DNA of 9,557 nucleotides from an uncultured Ruminococcus sp. (GCA_902783815.1 CACZSM010000256.1:1-9557); one strand, 5' to 3'; counted from the stretch's first letter, positions 1-6,748 are shown. The notes: generated by a model not told the origin, from the letters alone. Numbers and translations are program-made.

Positions 1-1
1 G

Positions 2-925
2 CTGGACAGCGGAAAAATAAAGTGGAGCGATAAGGTAACAGCATCAGAACACGCATCATCTATGGGAGGTTCTGATATCTGGCTTGAACCTGGAGAAACC
101 ATGACTGTTGAAGAAATGGTAAAGGCTACAGCCGTAGCAAGTGCAAATGATGCTGCGGTAGCGCTTGCGGAGCATATATGCGGTTCAGAGGATGAATTTG
201 TAAGAAGAATGAATGAAAAGGCAAAAAAGCTTGGCATGAAGGAAACTACATTCAAGAACTGTAATGGACTTGATGAGGAGGGACATCTTACAAGTGCATA
301 TGATGTTGCGCTTATGTCAAGGGAGCTTATAAAGCACAGAGGGATCTTTAAATTCACTCAGATATGGATGGATGAACTGCGCGGCGGAAAAACTCAGATA
401 GTAAATACAAATAAGCTGCTTAAAAGCTACAGGGGAATAACCGGACTTAAGACAGGTACGACATCTCAGGCAGGAAGCTGCATTACAGCTACAGCAGAAC
501 GGGATGGTCTTAGTCTTATAGCGGTCGTGCTGGGATCGTCGAGCGGTAAGGACAGATTCAAGGATGCAGCTGCGCTGCTTGATTACGGCTTTGCAAATTA
601 TGCTATGTATAAGCCTCAGATACCCGAGGGAGCAGTGACGAATATTCCGGTTACCGGAGGTCTTACAGACAGAATAGCTACCGGGTTGAGTATAAATGAC
701 AGCTTCCTCATAAAAAAGGGAGGCGAAGGAGAGATCAGTTATGATATAGACCTTCCTGATACGATCGAAGCGCCGGTTCAGAAAGGACAGACGGTCGGCA
801 GACTGATAATAAAAAACGGCGATCACCGGATAGCTGAATATCCGATAACCGCCGCCAGTGAAGCAGCTGAGATAAAAATATGGGACATTTTCCGATTCCT
901 GCTTTGCAGTCTTACGGGTTCATGA
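2..925 (+). CDS. D-alanyl-D-alanine carboxypeptidase, DacF/PBP5-like (5' end outside window)
   Basis: This is a serine-type DD-carboxypeptidase (peptidase family S11) that removes the terminal D-alanine of peptidoglycan stem peptides at the outer face of the membrane. The frame is open from base 2, so the start, the signal peptide and the catalytic SxxK motif lie upstream of the window; 307 residues are visible. Visible residues 47-49 are the SxN motif (Ser-Ala-Asn, followed by Asp-Ala-Ala), and 150-152 are the KTG motif in the context GLKTGTTSQAGSC. From about residue 200 there is a beta-rich tail of the PBP5 C-terminal domain type, with 'APVQKGQTVGRLII'. The end, around IKIWDIFRFLLCSL, looks like an amphipathic membrane-anchoring helix, typical of this family. 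The gene ends tail-to-tail with another carboxypeptidase, overlapping it by 6 bases, and no terminator is visible between them. The family call is firm, but the exact paralogue (dacA, dacB or dacF) cannot be decided. Confidence 0.93.
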   Translation: MDSGKIKWSDKVTASEHASSMGGSDIWLEPGETMTVEEMVKATAVASANDAAVALAEHICGSEDEFVRRMNEKAKKLGMKETTFKNCNGLDEEGHLTSAYDVALMSRELIKHRGIFKFTQIWMDELRGGKTQIVNTNKLLKSYRGITGLKTGTTSQAGSCITATAERDGLSLIAVVLGSSSGKDRFKDAAALLDYGFANYAMYKPQIPEGAVTNIPVTGGLTDRIATGLSINDSFLIKKGGEGEISYDIDLPDTIEAPVQKGQTVGRLIIKNGDHRIAEYPITAASEAAEIKIWDIFRFLLCSLTGS

Positions 926-2245
926 TGACTGTTCATCTTCACTTGCGAACTTGTATTCAAGTCCATACAGCTTGAAACCTTCTTTGAAGAGCTCATTGGC
1001 ATCACTATATTTAGCTGCAACATAGGGGGCGTCCATGACGGAAGCAATAAGAGTGTGTCCTTTGATAGTAGCCGATGCGACAACACAGGTACCTGCTTCG
1101 CTTGTATAGCCTGTTTTCATACCGTCAGCGTATGGTGAATAATGGACTGAATCATCGAGAATGAGTGCATTGTTGTTGTACCATTCCATCCATTCAGGCA
1201 TTTCGTTTTCGCTTGGTTCTTCTTCATCATCGGATATGTCTGTATCCTCCGGTTCCGTGGAAGACAGGCTTTCAGATTTTGAAGTTTCAGGCGCAGTGCT
1301 GCTTTCATCGTGGATAAGCTCCCAGCTTGCAGATTGTTTTTTGCATGAGCCGCTGACAAGAGGTATAGTTTTTGCATAAGCTGCTATTCTTGCAAGATCC
1401 TCTGCCGAGGTATAGTGGTCGTCATCGTGGAATCCGTCAGGCGTGACAAAATGGCTGTGTCTGCATCCTATTTCGTTTGCAGCCACATTCATAAGTCTGG
1501 TAAAGACCTTTACAGCCTCCTCGTTTGAAAGGGTCTTATCGTCTGCATAGGTCCTTGCGGCATTTACGGCTATAGTATATGCCGCATCATTTCCTGACGG
1601 AAGCATCAGGGCGTCCAGAAGCATCTCAAAAGTCAGCTTCATACCTTTCTGCAGATAGGCAATACTGGAGTCCTCTCCGATCATCTCTATCTCATCGCCG
1701 ACAGTAATGACAGTATCCTTACTGAGAATATTGCTTGCAGTAATGGCTGTAAGTATTTTTGTTGTACTTGCCGGATAGCATTTCATATTTCCATTGACCT
1801 GAAAAAGAACTTTATCTTCTGTTGCATCATAAAGGACTACATATTTTGAGAGTATTTTTTCTGATAGTTCTTTTTTTACTGCTCTGGAGAAATTACTTGT
1901 TGCAGAATTGAATTCCATTTTCTTCTGAACGGACAGAAAACTTGAGGATTCCTCCTCTGCGGAGCTTTCCTCAGAAGGCTCATAAATGGTATATACCGAG
2001 GTATCGCCGGAGTTTTCAGCCTCCGTTCTGGCACTGCCCTTGTCTGAAAGTCCGGATATGACGGCTGAAATTGAAATACCGATAAGCAAAATGATAATAC
2101 CGGTAACAACAGCGTGTCTTATTCTTTTTTCCTTTCTGCGCTGGGCGTATCTTTTTCTTCTTCTCTCGTAGAAGATCCTGTCGTCGTTAATATCCACATA
2201 TTCTTTTGGAATATCGTTATTTCTGTTTGTTTGTTTCATTTGCAT
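920..2245 (-). CDS. Membrane-anchored D-alanyl-D-alanine carboxypeptidase (S11 family) with acidic insertion
   Basis: This is a second serine DD-carboxypeptidase, 441 residues from the chosen start. All three catalytic motifs are present: STTK at about 160-163, SGN at 217-219 and KTG at 377-379 (in GMKTGYTSEAGTC). Its architecture differs from the plus-strand neighbour. It has a very basic cytoplasmic N-tail (Arg/Lys-rich, about 26-43), one membrane helix at about 45-65, and a Ser/Glu-rich linker to about 110. The catalytic domain then ends the protein, with no PBP5-type C-terminal domain and no C-terminal anchor helix. Between SGN and KTG lies a low-complexity Ser/Glu/Asp stretch at about 313-351. 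The start chosen is ATG at 2245, with AAGGGA nine bases upstream. ATG at 2239 is almost as good, with AAAAGGG nine bases upstream. A TTG at 2272 extends the frame but has no ribosome binding site. The role is inferred to be trimming of peptidoglycan pentapeptides; the substrate context of this form is unknown. Confidence 0.9.
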   Translation of the reverse strand: MQMKQTNRNNDIPKEYVDINDDRIFYERRRKRYAQRRKEKRIRHAVVTGIIILLIGISISAVISGLSDKGSARTEAENSGDTSVYTIYEPSEESSAEEESSSFLSVQKKMEFNSATSNFSRAVKKELSEKILSKYVVLYDATEDKVLFQVNGNMKCYPASTTKILTAITASNILSKDTVITVGDEIEMIGEDSSIAYLQKGMKLTFEMLLDALMLPSGNDAAYTIAVNAARTYADDKTLSNEEAVKVFTRLMNVAANEIGCRHSHFVTPDGFHDDDHYTSAEDLARIAAYAKTIPLVSGSCKKQSASWELIHDESSTAPETSKSESLSSTEPEDTDISDDEEEPSENEMPEWMEWYNNNALILDDSVHYSPYADGMKTGYTSEAGTCVVASATIKGHTLIASVMDAPYVAAKYSDANELFKEGFKLYGLEYKFASEDEQSS

Positions 2246-2298
2246 AATCCCTTTTCCCTTTAATACTGACAAATAAAATATTCAGTACAGATATGTAT

Positions 2299-2327
2299 AT
2301 TATCACATTATTGTATCGTAATGTCAA
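2299..2327 (-). promoter_or_regulatory. Sigma-A-type promoter for the minus-strand carboxypeptidase
   Basis: Read on the minus strand, TTGACA (2327-2322) is separated by 17 bases from GATAAT (2304-2299). A TG one base before the -10 makes it an extended -10 element. The -35 is a perfect consensus and the -10 has one mismatch. The predicted start of transcription is near 2292, giving a leader of about 47 bases before ATG 2245. This supports the downstream start and argues against TTG 2272, which would have a very short leader and no ribosome binding site. Confidence 0.75.
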
Positions 2328-2468
2328 CGGGAATAATGTAAAAAAATACATACCCAACATTCAACAAAATACAGATATCTTCCAAAATGTGGAGTTCAGT
2401 GACAAATATTGGTTCAGAAGTTCATATTTATGAGGAAATAAATTATTTCAAAGAAATTCAATTATTCC

Positions 2469-2497
2469 TTGCAAAAAGGAAGGAAATATTGTAGAAT
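2469..2497 (+). promoter_or_regulatory. Sigma-A-type promoter for pgi
   Basis: TTGCAA (2469-2474) and TAGAAT (2492-2497) are separated by 17 bases. The -35 has one mismatch to consensus and the -10 has one. The predicted transcription start is about 2504, giving a leader of about 50 bases. That leader would contain the small stem TGCGGA (2514-2519) paired with TCCGCA (2528-2533), just before the ribosome binding site. Confidence 0.65.
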
Positions 2498-2553
2498 ATA
2501 GTTATAGATTTTGTGCGGACGGTCAGCTCCGCATGACAAGGAGGATTTATTTC

Positions 2554-3891
2554 ATGTCTGTTAAATTAAGTGATAAGCATGTAAGGCAATTTATCAGTGA
2601 TGAGGAGTATTTTGCAATCGCTCCCCAGATCAGCGCATCTCACGATCTGCTGCATAACAAGAGTGGTCTTGGCAGCGATTTTACCGGTTGGGTTGACCTT
2701 CCGGTGGATTATGATAAGGATGAATTCACAAGGATCAAAAAAGCAGCTGAAAAGATCAAGACAAATACTGATGTATTCGTTGTTATTGGTATAGGCGGTT
2801 CGTATCTCGGTGCAAGGGCTGCTATCGAGTTCCTCAGATCTCCTAATTATAACGCTCTTAAAAAGGATACACCAGATATATACTTTACAGGCAACTCCAT
2901 AAGCTCTACGGCTCTGTCTGAGCTTTTGCAGATCTGTGAGGGCAGGGATGTGTCTATAAATATGATATCCAAGTCCGGAACAACTACTGAACCTGCAATT
3001 GCTTTCAGAGTATTCAGAGAGCTTCTTGAAAAGAAATATGGCAAGGATGGCGCAAAGGAAAGAATATTCTGCACAACTGATAAGGCTAAGGGTACGCTTA
3101 AACAGCTCGCAGACAAGGAAGGCTATGAGACATTTGTAGTACCGGATGATGTAGGCGGCAGATTCAGCGTTCTTACAGCAGTAGGACTGCTTCCTATAGC
3201 TGTTGCAGGAGCTGATATAGATGCACTCATGGGCGGCGCAGCAAAGGCTCGTGAGGAGCTTATGAGCAAAAATCTTGATGAGAATGACTGCTATAAGTAT
3301 GCTGCAATAAGAAATATACTGTATCGCAAGGGTAAGTCAGTGGAATTGCTCGTAAGCTATGAGCCTTCATTTACAATGATGAATGAGTGGTGGAAGCAGC
3401 TCTTCGGCGAGAGTGAGGGTAAGGATCAGAAGGGTCTGTTCCCGGCATCAGTAGTTTTCAGTACGGATCTTCATTCAATGGGACAGTTTATCCAGGATGG
3501 TTCAAGAACTATGTTTGAAACAGTAGTTCAGATAGAAAAACCGAAGTATGAAATAACTCTCGGTACTGATCCTGAAAATGTTGACGGACTTAATTTCCTG
3601 TCAGGCAAAACAGTTGATTTTGTAAATAAGAGAGCATTTGAGGGTACGGTTCTTGCACATACAGATGGTAAGGTTCCGAATGTAGTGCTTTCAATAGAGG
3701 AAGCAAACGAAGCAGAACTGGGTTATCTTATATACTTCTTTGAGAAAGCCTGCGCAATAAGCGGATATACGCTTGGTATAAATCCGTTCAACCAGCCTGG
3801 AGTGGAAAGCTATAAGAAAAATATGTTTGCACTTCTTGGAAAGCCCGGATATGAGGATCAGAAGGAAGCTCTGGAGGCTCGTCTGAAATAA
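2554..3891 (+). CDS. pgi: Glucose-6-phosphate isomerase
   Basis: Cytoplasmic glycolytic enzyme that interconverts glucose 6-phosphate and fructose 6-phosphate. The protein is 445 residues, the size of the short Firmicute Pgi form. Both family signatures are visible: DDVGGRFSVLTAVG at about 198-211 and the C-terminal GINPFNQPGVESYKK at about 408-422. The N-terminal SIS fold carries GIGGSYLG at about 79-86, and the phosphate-binding SKSGTTTE is at about 140-147. The catalytic-region GESEGK is at about 285-290. An in-frame ATG at 2533 was rejected because the ribosome binding site AAGGAGG (2538-2544) would lie inside its coding sequence. ATG 2554 is nine bases downstream of that site, as expected. 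The gene has its own promoter. No intrinsic terminator is visible after it, so some transcripts may run into the next gene. The identification is firm. Confidence 0.97.
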   Translation: MSVKLSDKHVRQFISDEEYFAIAPQISASHDLLHNKSGLGSDFTGWVDLPVDYDKDEFTRIKKAAEKIKTNTDVFVVIGIGGSYLGARAAIEFLRSPNYNALKKDTPDIYFTGNSISSTALSELLQICEGRDVSINMISKSGTTTEPAIAFRVFRELLEKKYGKDGAKERIFCTTDKAKGTLKQLADKEGYETFVVPDDVGGRFSVLTAVGLLPIAVAGADIDALMGGAAKAREELMSKNLDENDCYKYAAIRNILYRKGKSVELLVSYEPSFTMMNEWWKQLFGESEGKDQKGLFPASVVFSTDLHSMGQFIQDGSRTMFETVVQIEKPKYEITLGTDPENVDGLNFLSGKTVDFVNKRAFEGTVLAHTDGKVPNVVLSIEEANEAELGYLIYFFEKACAISGYTLGINPFNQPGVESYKKNMFALLGKPGYEDQKEALEARLK

Positions 3892-3916
3892 TGGATGGAT
3901 AAATTGACTTTGACTG

Positions 3917-3945
3917 TTGACAGTTGGGGAAATTTATTATAAAAT
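3917..3945 (+). promoter_or_regulatory. Sigma-A-type promoter for the small P-loop gene
   Basis: TTGACA (3917-3922) lies 17 bases from TAAAAT (3940-3945). The -35 is a perfect match and the -10 has one mismatch. TATAAA at 3938-3943 is an alternative -10 with a 15-base spacer. The predicted start is about 3952, leaving a leader of about 62 bases. The -35 is the last of three closely packed TTGAC repeats (3904-3921). Confidence 0.65.
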
Positions 3946-4013
3946 AAAAGTATAGTAAACATTTTTTGTTGAAAATAAAGGTCTTGACGGACTGAAAACA
4001 GGAGGCAATAATA

Positions 4014-4430
4014 ATGGTTAAACTTATTATCGGCAAAAAGGGCACAGGTAAAACAAAGAAGCTTATAACATTGGCAAATGAGGCAGTCAAGGCATCAAAC
4101 GGCAATGTTGTAGTAATTGAAAAAGGCTCTAAGCTGACCTATGATGTAACACATAAGGCAAGACTTATCGATACAGAGCAGTATTCAATTTCTGGATTTG
4201 ATATGTTCTTTGGATTCCTGAGCGGACTTTGCGCCGGCAACTATGATGTGACAGATGTTCTTGTCGATTCTACGCTTAAAATAGGCGGTCAGGATTTCGA
4301 TCAGTTCGCATCATTTATAGAGAAGATCAATGATCTTGCAGCAAAAACGGAAACACATTTCACTTTCCTTGTTTCAGCTGACGAGAGTGAGCTTCCTAAG
4401 AGCATTGAGGCAGTGTCAGAAAAGGTCTGA
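4014..4430 (+). CDS. Small P-loop NTP-binding protein of unknown function
   Basis: This is a 138-residue soluble protein that I cannot assign to a named family. It begins with a beta strand leading into a clear Walker A motif, GKKGTGKT at residues 7-14. A second hydrophobic strand (NVVVIEKG, 31-38) follows. A Walker B-like strand, VTDVLVDS, is at 79-86 with Asp85 as the likely magnesium ligand. A further strand, HFTFLVSADESELP, is at 115-128. This order fits a minimal RecA/thymidine-kinase-like P-loop core, but there is no arginine finger, DNA-binding region or effector domain that I can recognise. It has no signal peptide and no membrane helix. ATG 4014 has AGGAGG (4000-4005) eight bases upstream. 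The gene sits alone between its own promoter and a strong terminator, after pgi and before yceD, so neighbours do not reveal its job. Nucleotide binding is well supported; any cellular role would be a guess. Confidence 0.88.
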   Translation: MVKLIIGKKGTGKTKKLITLANEAVKASNGNVVVIEKGSKLTYDVTHKARLIDTEQYSISGFDMFFGFLSGLCAGNYDVTDVLVDSTLKIGGQDFDQFASFIEKINDLAAKTETHFTFLVSADESELPKSIEAVSEKV

Positions 4431-4460
4431 TTGCTGAAAAGATGTAACAGTGAACAGGAG

Positions 4461-4497
4461 ATCCGGAGGATTGCAGCTGCTTCCTCCGGATTTTTTT
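4461..4497 (+). terminator. Rho-independent terminator after the small P-loop gene
   Basis: A perfect 10-base-pair GC-rich stem, ATCCGGAGGA (4461-4470) with TCCTCCGGAT (4482-4491), closes an 11-base loop and runs into seven T residues (4491-4497). The loop contains the self-complementary GCAGCTGC, which could extend the structure. The GGAGGA in the stem resembles a ribosome binding site, but no start codon follows at a usable distance. Confidence 0.93.
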
Positions 4498-4528
4498 GTA
4501 AAAATGGTGTTTTTTGCGAAAAAAGATA

Positions 4529-4557
4529 TTGACAAAGCTGCTTGTGAAAGATATAAT
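4529..4557 (+). promoter_or_regulatory. Perfect consensus sigma-A promoter for yceD-rpmF
   Basis: TTGACA (4529-4534), a 17-base spacer and TATAAT (4552-4557) match the housekeeping consensus at every position. Transcription should start near 4564, about 33 bases before the GTG start. Such a strong promoter fits constitutive, high expression of a ribosomal protein transcript. Confidence 0.9.
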
Positions 4558-4596
4558 ATTGTATGGCGTGTTTAAAGATTGTGCTGAGGTGAGCTT

Positions 4597-5097
4597 GTGA
4601 CACTGGAACTTAAAAGGGTATTCCTGAATGAAAATGAATGCCTTGAAACAAAGACTGAATTGGATATGAGCGGCGATGTGTATAATGGCAGCGCTGAGAT
4701 ACCGGATAAGGTCAGCTGTGATATCAGGGTGGAAAATCATGCGGGAATGGTAGTGTTTACTGCGGATGTGCGTTTTGTGTGCAGATTTGTCTGCGACAGA
4801 TGCTGCGGCAGCTTCAGCAGGGAATTCGCCTATAGGTTTAGTCATATTCTCGTTGCAGATGAGTCCTCAGAGGACGAAAGCGGCGATTATATTGAAGCAC
4901 CGGACTATATGCTCGATACTGATGCTTTGCTCAGAGATGATATTCTACTGGAACTTCCGTCAAAGTTCCTCTGTAAGGATTCCTGTAAGGGCTTGTGTCC
5001 AAAGTGCGGAAAGAATCTTAACGAGGGAAAGTGCAGCTGTCCCACAAGGGAGCCTGACCCAAGACTTGCAGCATTGAGTATGCTGCTGGAAGAATGA
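4597..5097 (+). CDS. yceD: YceD family protein (DUF177), L32-associated, cysteine-rich
   Basis: A 166-residue member of the DUF177/YceD family, which is widely encoded directly upstream of rpmF. In the literature it is linked to ribosomal RNA or large-subunit accumulation, though the mechanism is not settled. The N-terminal half is beta-rich. A cysteine cluster at 62-70 (C62, C66, C69, C70) and a second group at C126, C130, C134, C137, C146 and C148 look like metal-binding sites. The second group is in the typical tail 'CKGLCPKCGKNLN'. DPR at 154-156 is also typical. The start is GTG 4597: AGGTGA (4587-4592) is well placed, and an in-frame TGA at 4585 excludes longer forms. The gene ends 36 bases before rpmF, with which it shares a consensus promoter and a terminator. 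Confidence 0.92.
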   Translation: MTLELKRVFLNENECLETKTELDMSGDVYNGSAEIPDKVSCDIRVENHAGMVVFTADVRFVCRFVCDRCCGSFSREFAYRFSHILVADESSEDESGDYIEAPDYMLDTDALLRDDILLELPSKFLCKDSCKGLCPKCGKNLNEGKCSCPTREPDPRLAALSMLLEE

Positions 5098-5133
5098 TTT
5101 TTTGTACTTTAATAAATGAGGAGGTAATTGGAA

Positions 5134-5316
5134 ATGGCAGTACCTAAGAGAAAGACATCAAAGGCAAGAAGAGATAAGAGAAGATCATCAGTATGGAAGC
5201 TGAATGCTCCGGCACTCGCTACCTGCCCGAATTGCGGCGAATATAAGCTGGCTCACAGAGCGTGCAAGGCCTGCGGTATGTACAACGGCAGAATGGTTCT
5301 CGATGTTGAAGCCTAA
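5134..5316 (+). CDS. rpmF: 50S ribosomal protein L32 (zinc-binding form)
   Basis: A 60-residue large-subunit ribosomal protein. It opens with the family hallmark MAVPKRKTSKARRDKRR, a basic stretch that contacts 23S rRNA. It then carries a zinc ribbon with C31-x2-C34 and C44-x2-C47, so this is the four-cysteine (C+) form. Some bacteria have a paralogue lacking these cysteines that is used when zinc is scarce; none is visible here. The start is ATG 5134, nine bases after AGGAGG (5119-5124). An in-frame TTG at 5128 was rejected because it is only three bases from that site. The gene follows yceD as the second gene of a two-gene transcript ended by a strong terminator. Confidence 0.98.
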   Translation: MAVPKRKTSKARRDKRRSSVWKLNAPALATCPNCGEYKLAHRACKACGMYNGRMVLDVEA

Positions 5317-5328
5317 TTGATGAGTGAG

Positions 5329-5365
5329 ATAGAGAAGGATTCAGCTCCTTCTCTATTTTATTTTT
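5329..5365 (+). terminator. Rho-independent terminator after rpmF
   Basis: An 11-base-pair perfect stem, ATAGAGAAGGA (5329-5339) with TCCTTCTCTAT (5346-5356), has a 6-base loop TTCAGC. It is followed by a T-rich tract interrupted by one A (5356-5365). It closes the yceD-rpmF transcript 37 bases before der begins. Confidence 0.93.
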
Positions 5366-5402
5366 ACAGGGGACAGGATACTTGGAATAGGGAGATGATA
5401 AT

Positions 5403-6728
5403 ATGGCAAATCCGGTAGTGGCAATAGTCGGCAGACCAAATGTGGGAAAATCAACATTGTTCAATAAGTTGGTAGGACAGAGAATAGCAATCGTCGATGA
5501 TACACCGGGCGTTACCCGTGACAGGATATTCGGGCAGTGTGAATGGAAGAACAGAAAGATATCTCTTGTGGATACGGGCGGAATTGAGCCATATTCGGAG
5601 GATGTAATACTCAGACAGATGCGCCGTCAGGCAGAGCTTGCGATAGATGCTGCGGATGTTATAATATTGGTAACGGATGTAAAAAGCGGAGTTGTGGCAA
5701 CGGATGAGGAAGTTGCACAGATGCTTAGGAAAAGCAGCAGACCAGTAGTGCTTTGTGTGAATAAGTGCGATAGGGTGGGAGATCCGGACCCGTCATTCTA
5801 TGAGTTTTATAACCTCGGACTTGGTGAACCGATACAGGTGTCATCAGTGCATGGACACGGAACAGGAGATCTTCTTGATGCTGTATATGAGCTTCTTCCG
5901 GAACAGACGGATGGTGAGGATGCTGACGAGGGCGTAAGAGTCGCAATAATAGGCAGACCAAATGCAGGCAAGTCATCACTTGTAAATAAGATAACAGGCG
6001 AAAACAGATGTATTGTATCGGATATAGCTGGAACTACCCGTGACAGTATTGATACGGTTATAGAGAATAAGTACGGCAGATTCTGTCTGACAGATACCGC
6101 CGGGATCCGCCGCAGCCGGAAAATAGAGGATGAGGTGGAAAAATACAGCGTAATAAGAGCAAAAATGGCAATAGAGAGAAGTGATGTCTGCGTTATAATG
6201 ATAGATGCACAGGCAGGCATTACAGAACAGGATACAAGAATAGCCGGTCTTGCTCATGAATCCGGAAAAGCGTGTATAATAGCGGTAAATAAATGGGATG
6301 CGATCGAGAAAAACGATAAAACGATGAATGAGTACCGCAAAAAGCTGGAAACTGATTTTGCATATATGTCATATGCGCCGTTTGTTTTCATTTCAGCAAA
6401 AACAGGACAGAGAATAGACAGACTTTTTGAACTGATAATGATGGCAGTGAATTCTGCAGCAATGCGTATAACGACAGGAATGCTCAATGATCTTCTTGCA
6501 GATGCAGTGGCAAGAGTACAGCCCCCTACAGATAAGGGACGCAGATTGAAAATAATGTATGTTACACAGGCATCTGTAAAGCCTCCGACATTCGTATTTT
6601 TTGTAAACAGCGCCGAGTTGTTTCATTTTTCATATCAGAGATATCTTGAAAACAGGATAAGAGAGACATTTGGTATGCAGGGAACACCAATAAGATTTAT
6701 TGTTCGTGAAAGAGAAGATAAAAAATGA
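5403..6728 (+). CDS. der: Ribosome biogenesis GTPase Der (EngA)
   Basis: A 441-residue tandem GTPase that acts in 50S subunit assembly. The first G domain has GRPNVGKS (10-17), TRDR (38-41), DTGG (57-60) and NKCD (120-123). The second has GRPNAGKS (184-191), TTRDS (211-215), DTAG (231-234), NKWD (296-299) and SAK (331-333). The C-terminal KH-like domain runs from about 355 to 437 and ends in a basic tail, REREDKK. Two consecutive G domains plus a KH-like domain are diagnostic, and the length is normal for the family. ATG 5403 has AGGGAG (5389-5394) eight bases upstream. Only 37 bases separate the rpmF terminator from the start, and I see no good promoter there, so expression may rely on read-through or a weak promoter. 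plsY follows 30 bases after the stop, probably in the same transcript. Confidence 0.98.
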   Translation: MANPVVAIVGRPNVGKSTLFNKLVGQRIAIVDDTPGVTRDRIFGQCEWKNRKISLVDTGGIEPYSEDVILRQMRRQAELAIDAADVIILVTDVKSGVVATDEEVAQMLRKSSRPVVLCVNKCDRVGDPDPSFYEFYNLGLGEPIQVSSVHGHGTGDLLDAVYELLPEQTDGEDADEGVRVAIIGRPNAGKSSLVNKITGENRCIVSDIAGTTRDSIDTVIENKYGRFCLTDTAGIRRSRKIEDEVEKYSVIRAKMAIERSDVCVIMIDAQAGITEQDTRIAGLAHESGKACIIAVNKWDAIEKNDKTMNEYRKKLETDFAYMSYAPFVFISAKTGQRIDRLFELIMMAVNSAAMRITTGMLNDLLADAVARVQPPTDKGRRLKIMYVTQASVKPPTFVFFVNSAELFHFSYQRYLENRIRETFGMQGTPIRFIVREREDKK

Positions 6729-6729
6729 T

Positions 6730-6748
6730 AACTCCCGCAATAGGAGTT
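6730..6748 (+). repeat. Short inverted repeat between der and plsY
   Basis: AACTCC (6730-6735) and GGAGTT (6743-6748) can form a 6-base-pair stem with a 7-base loop, starting two bases after the der stop. Only four T residues follow, including two in the stem. At best it is a weak terminator or attenuator, or a 3'-end processing/stability hairpin for der. The right arm contains AGGAG, which could also be read as a distant ribosome binding site for plsY. Confidence 0.4.

Larger units (their letters stand above)
2246..2553. other. Divergent intergenic region between carboxypeptidase and pgi
   Basis: These 308 AT-rich bases contain no credible gene on either strand. They hold a minus-strand promoter (2299-2327) and a plus-strand promoter (2469-2497). 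A perfect 15-base palindrome, GAAATAAATTATTTC (2435-2449), sits 19 bases upstream of the pgi -35 element, and a small hairpin sits in the pgi leader (2514-2533). The stretch 2328-2434 contains only weak, short inverted repeats. I recognise no riboswitch, T-box or small RNA signature. Confidence 0.7.

Noticed and set aside
317..826. Minus-strand open frame opposite the first carboxypeptidase
   Set aside because: It runs antisense to a protein with clear SxN and KTG motifs, and its translation has no recognisable domain; it reflects codon bias on the other strand.
2246..2272. TTG at 2272 as start of the minus-strand carboxypeptidase
   Set aside because: No ribosome binding site precedes it. 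AAGGGAAAAGGG just downstream serves the ATG codons at 2245 and 2239.
3892..3935. Possible terminator after pgi
   Set aside because: Only a 5-base-pair ACTGT/ACAGT repeat with a 2-base centre is present, overlapping a promoter and without a T tract.
4301..4845. Minus-strand open frames across the P-loop gene, its terminator and yceD
   Set aside because: They cross a strong terminator and promoter, overlap supported genes, and encode nothing recognisable.
5807..6220. Minus-strand open frame inside der
   Set aside because: It lies entirely opposite conserved GTPase motifs and has no ribosome binding site or domain support.
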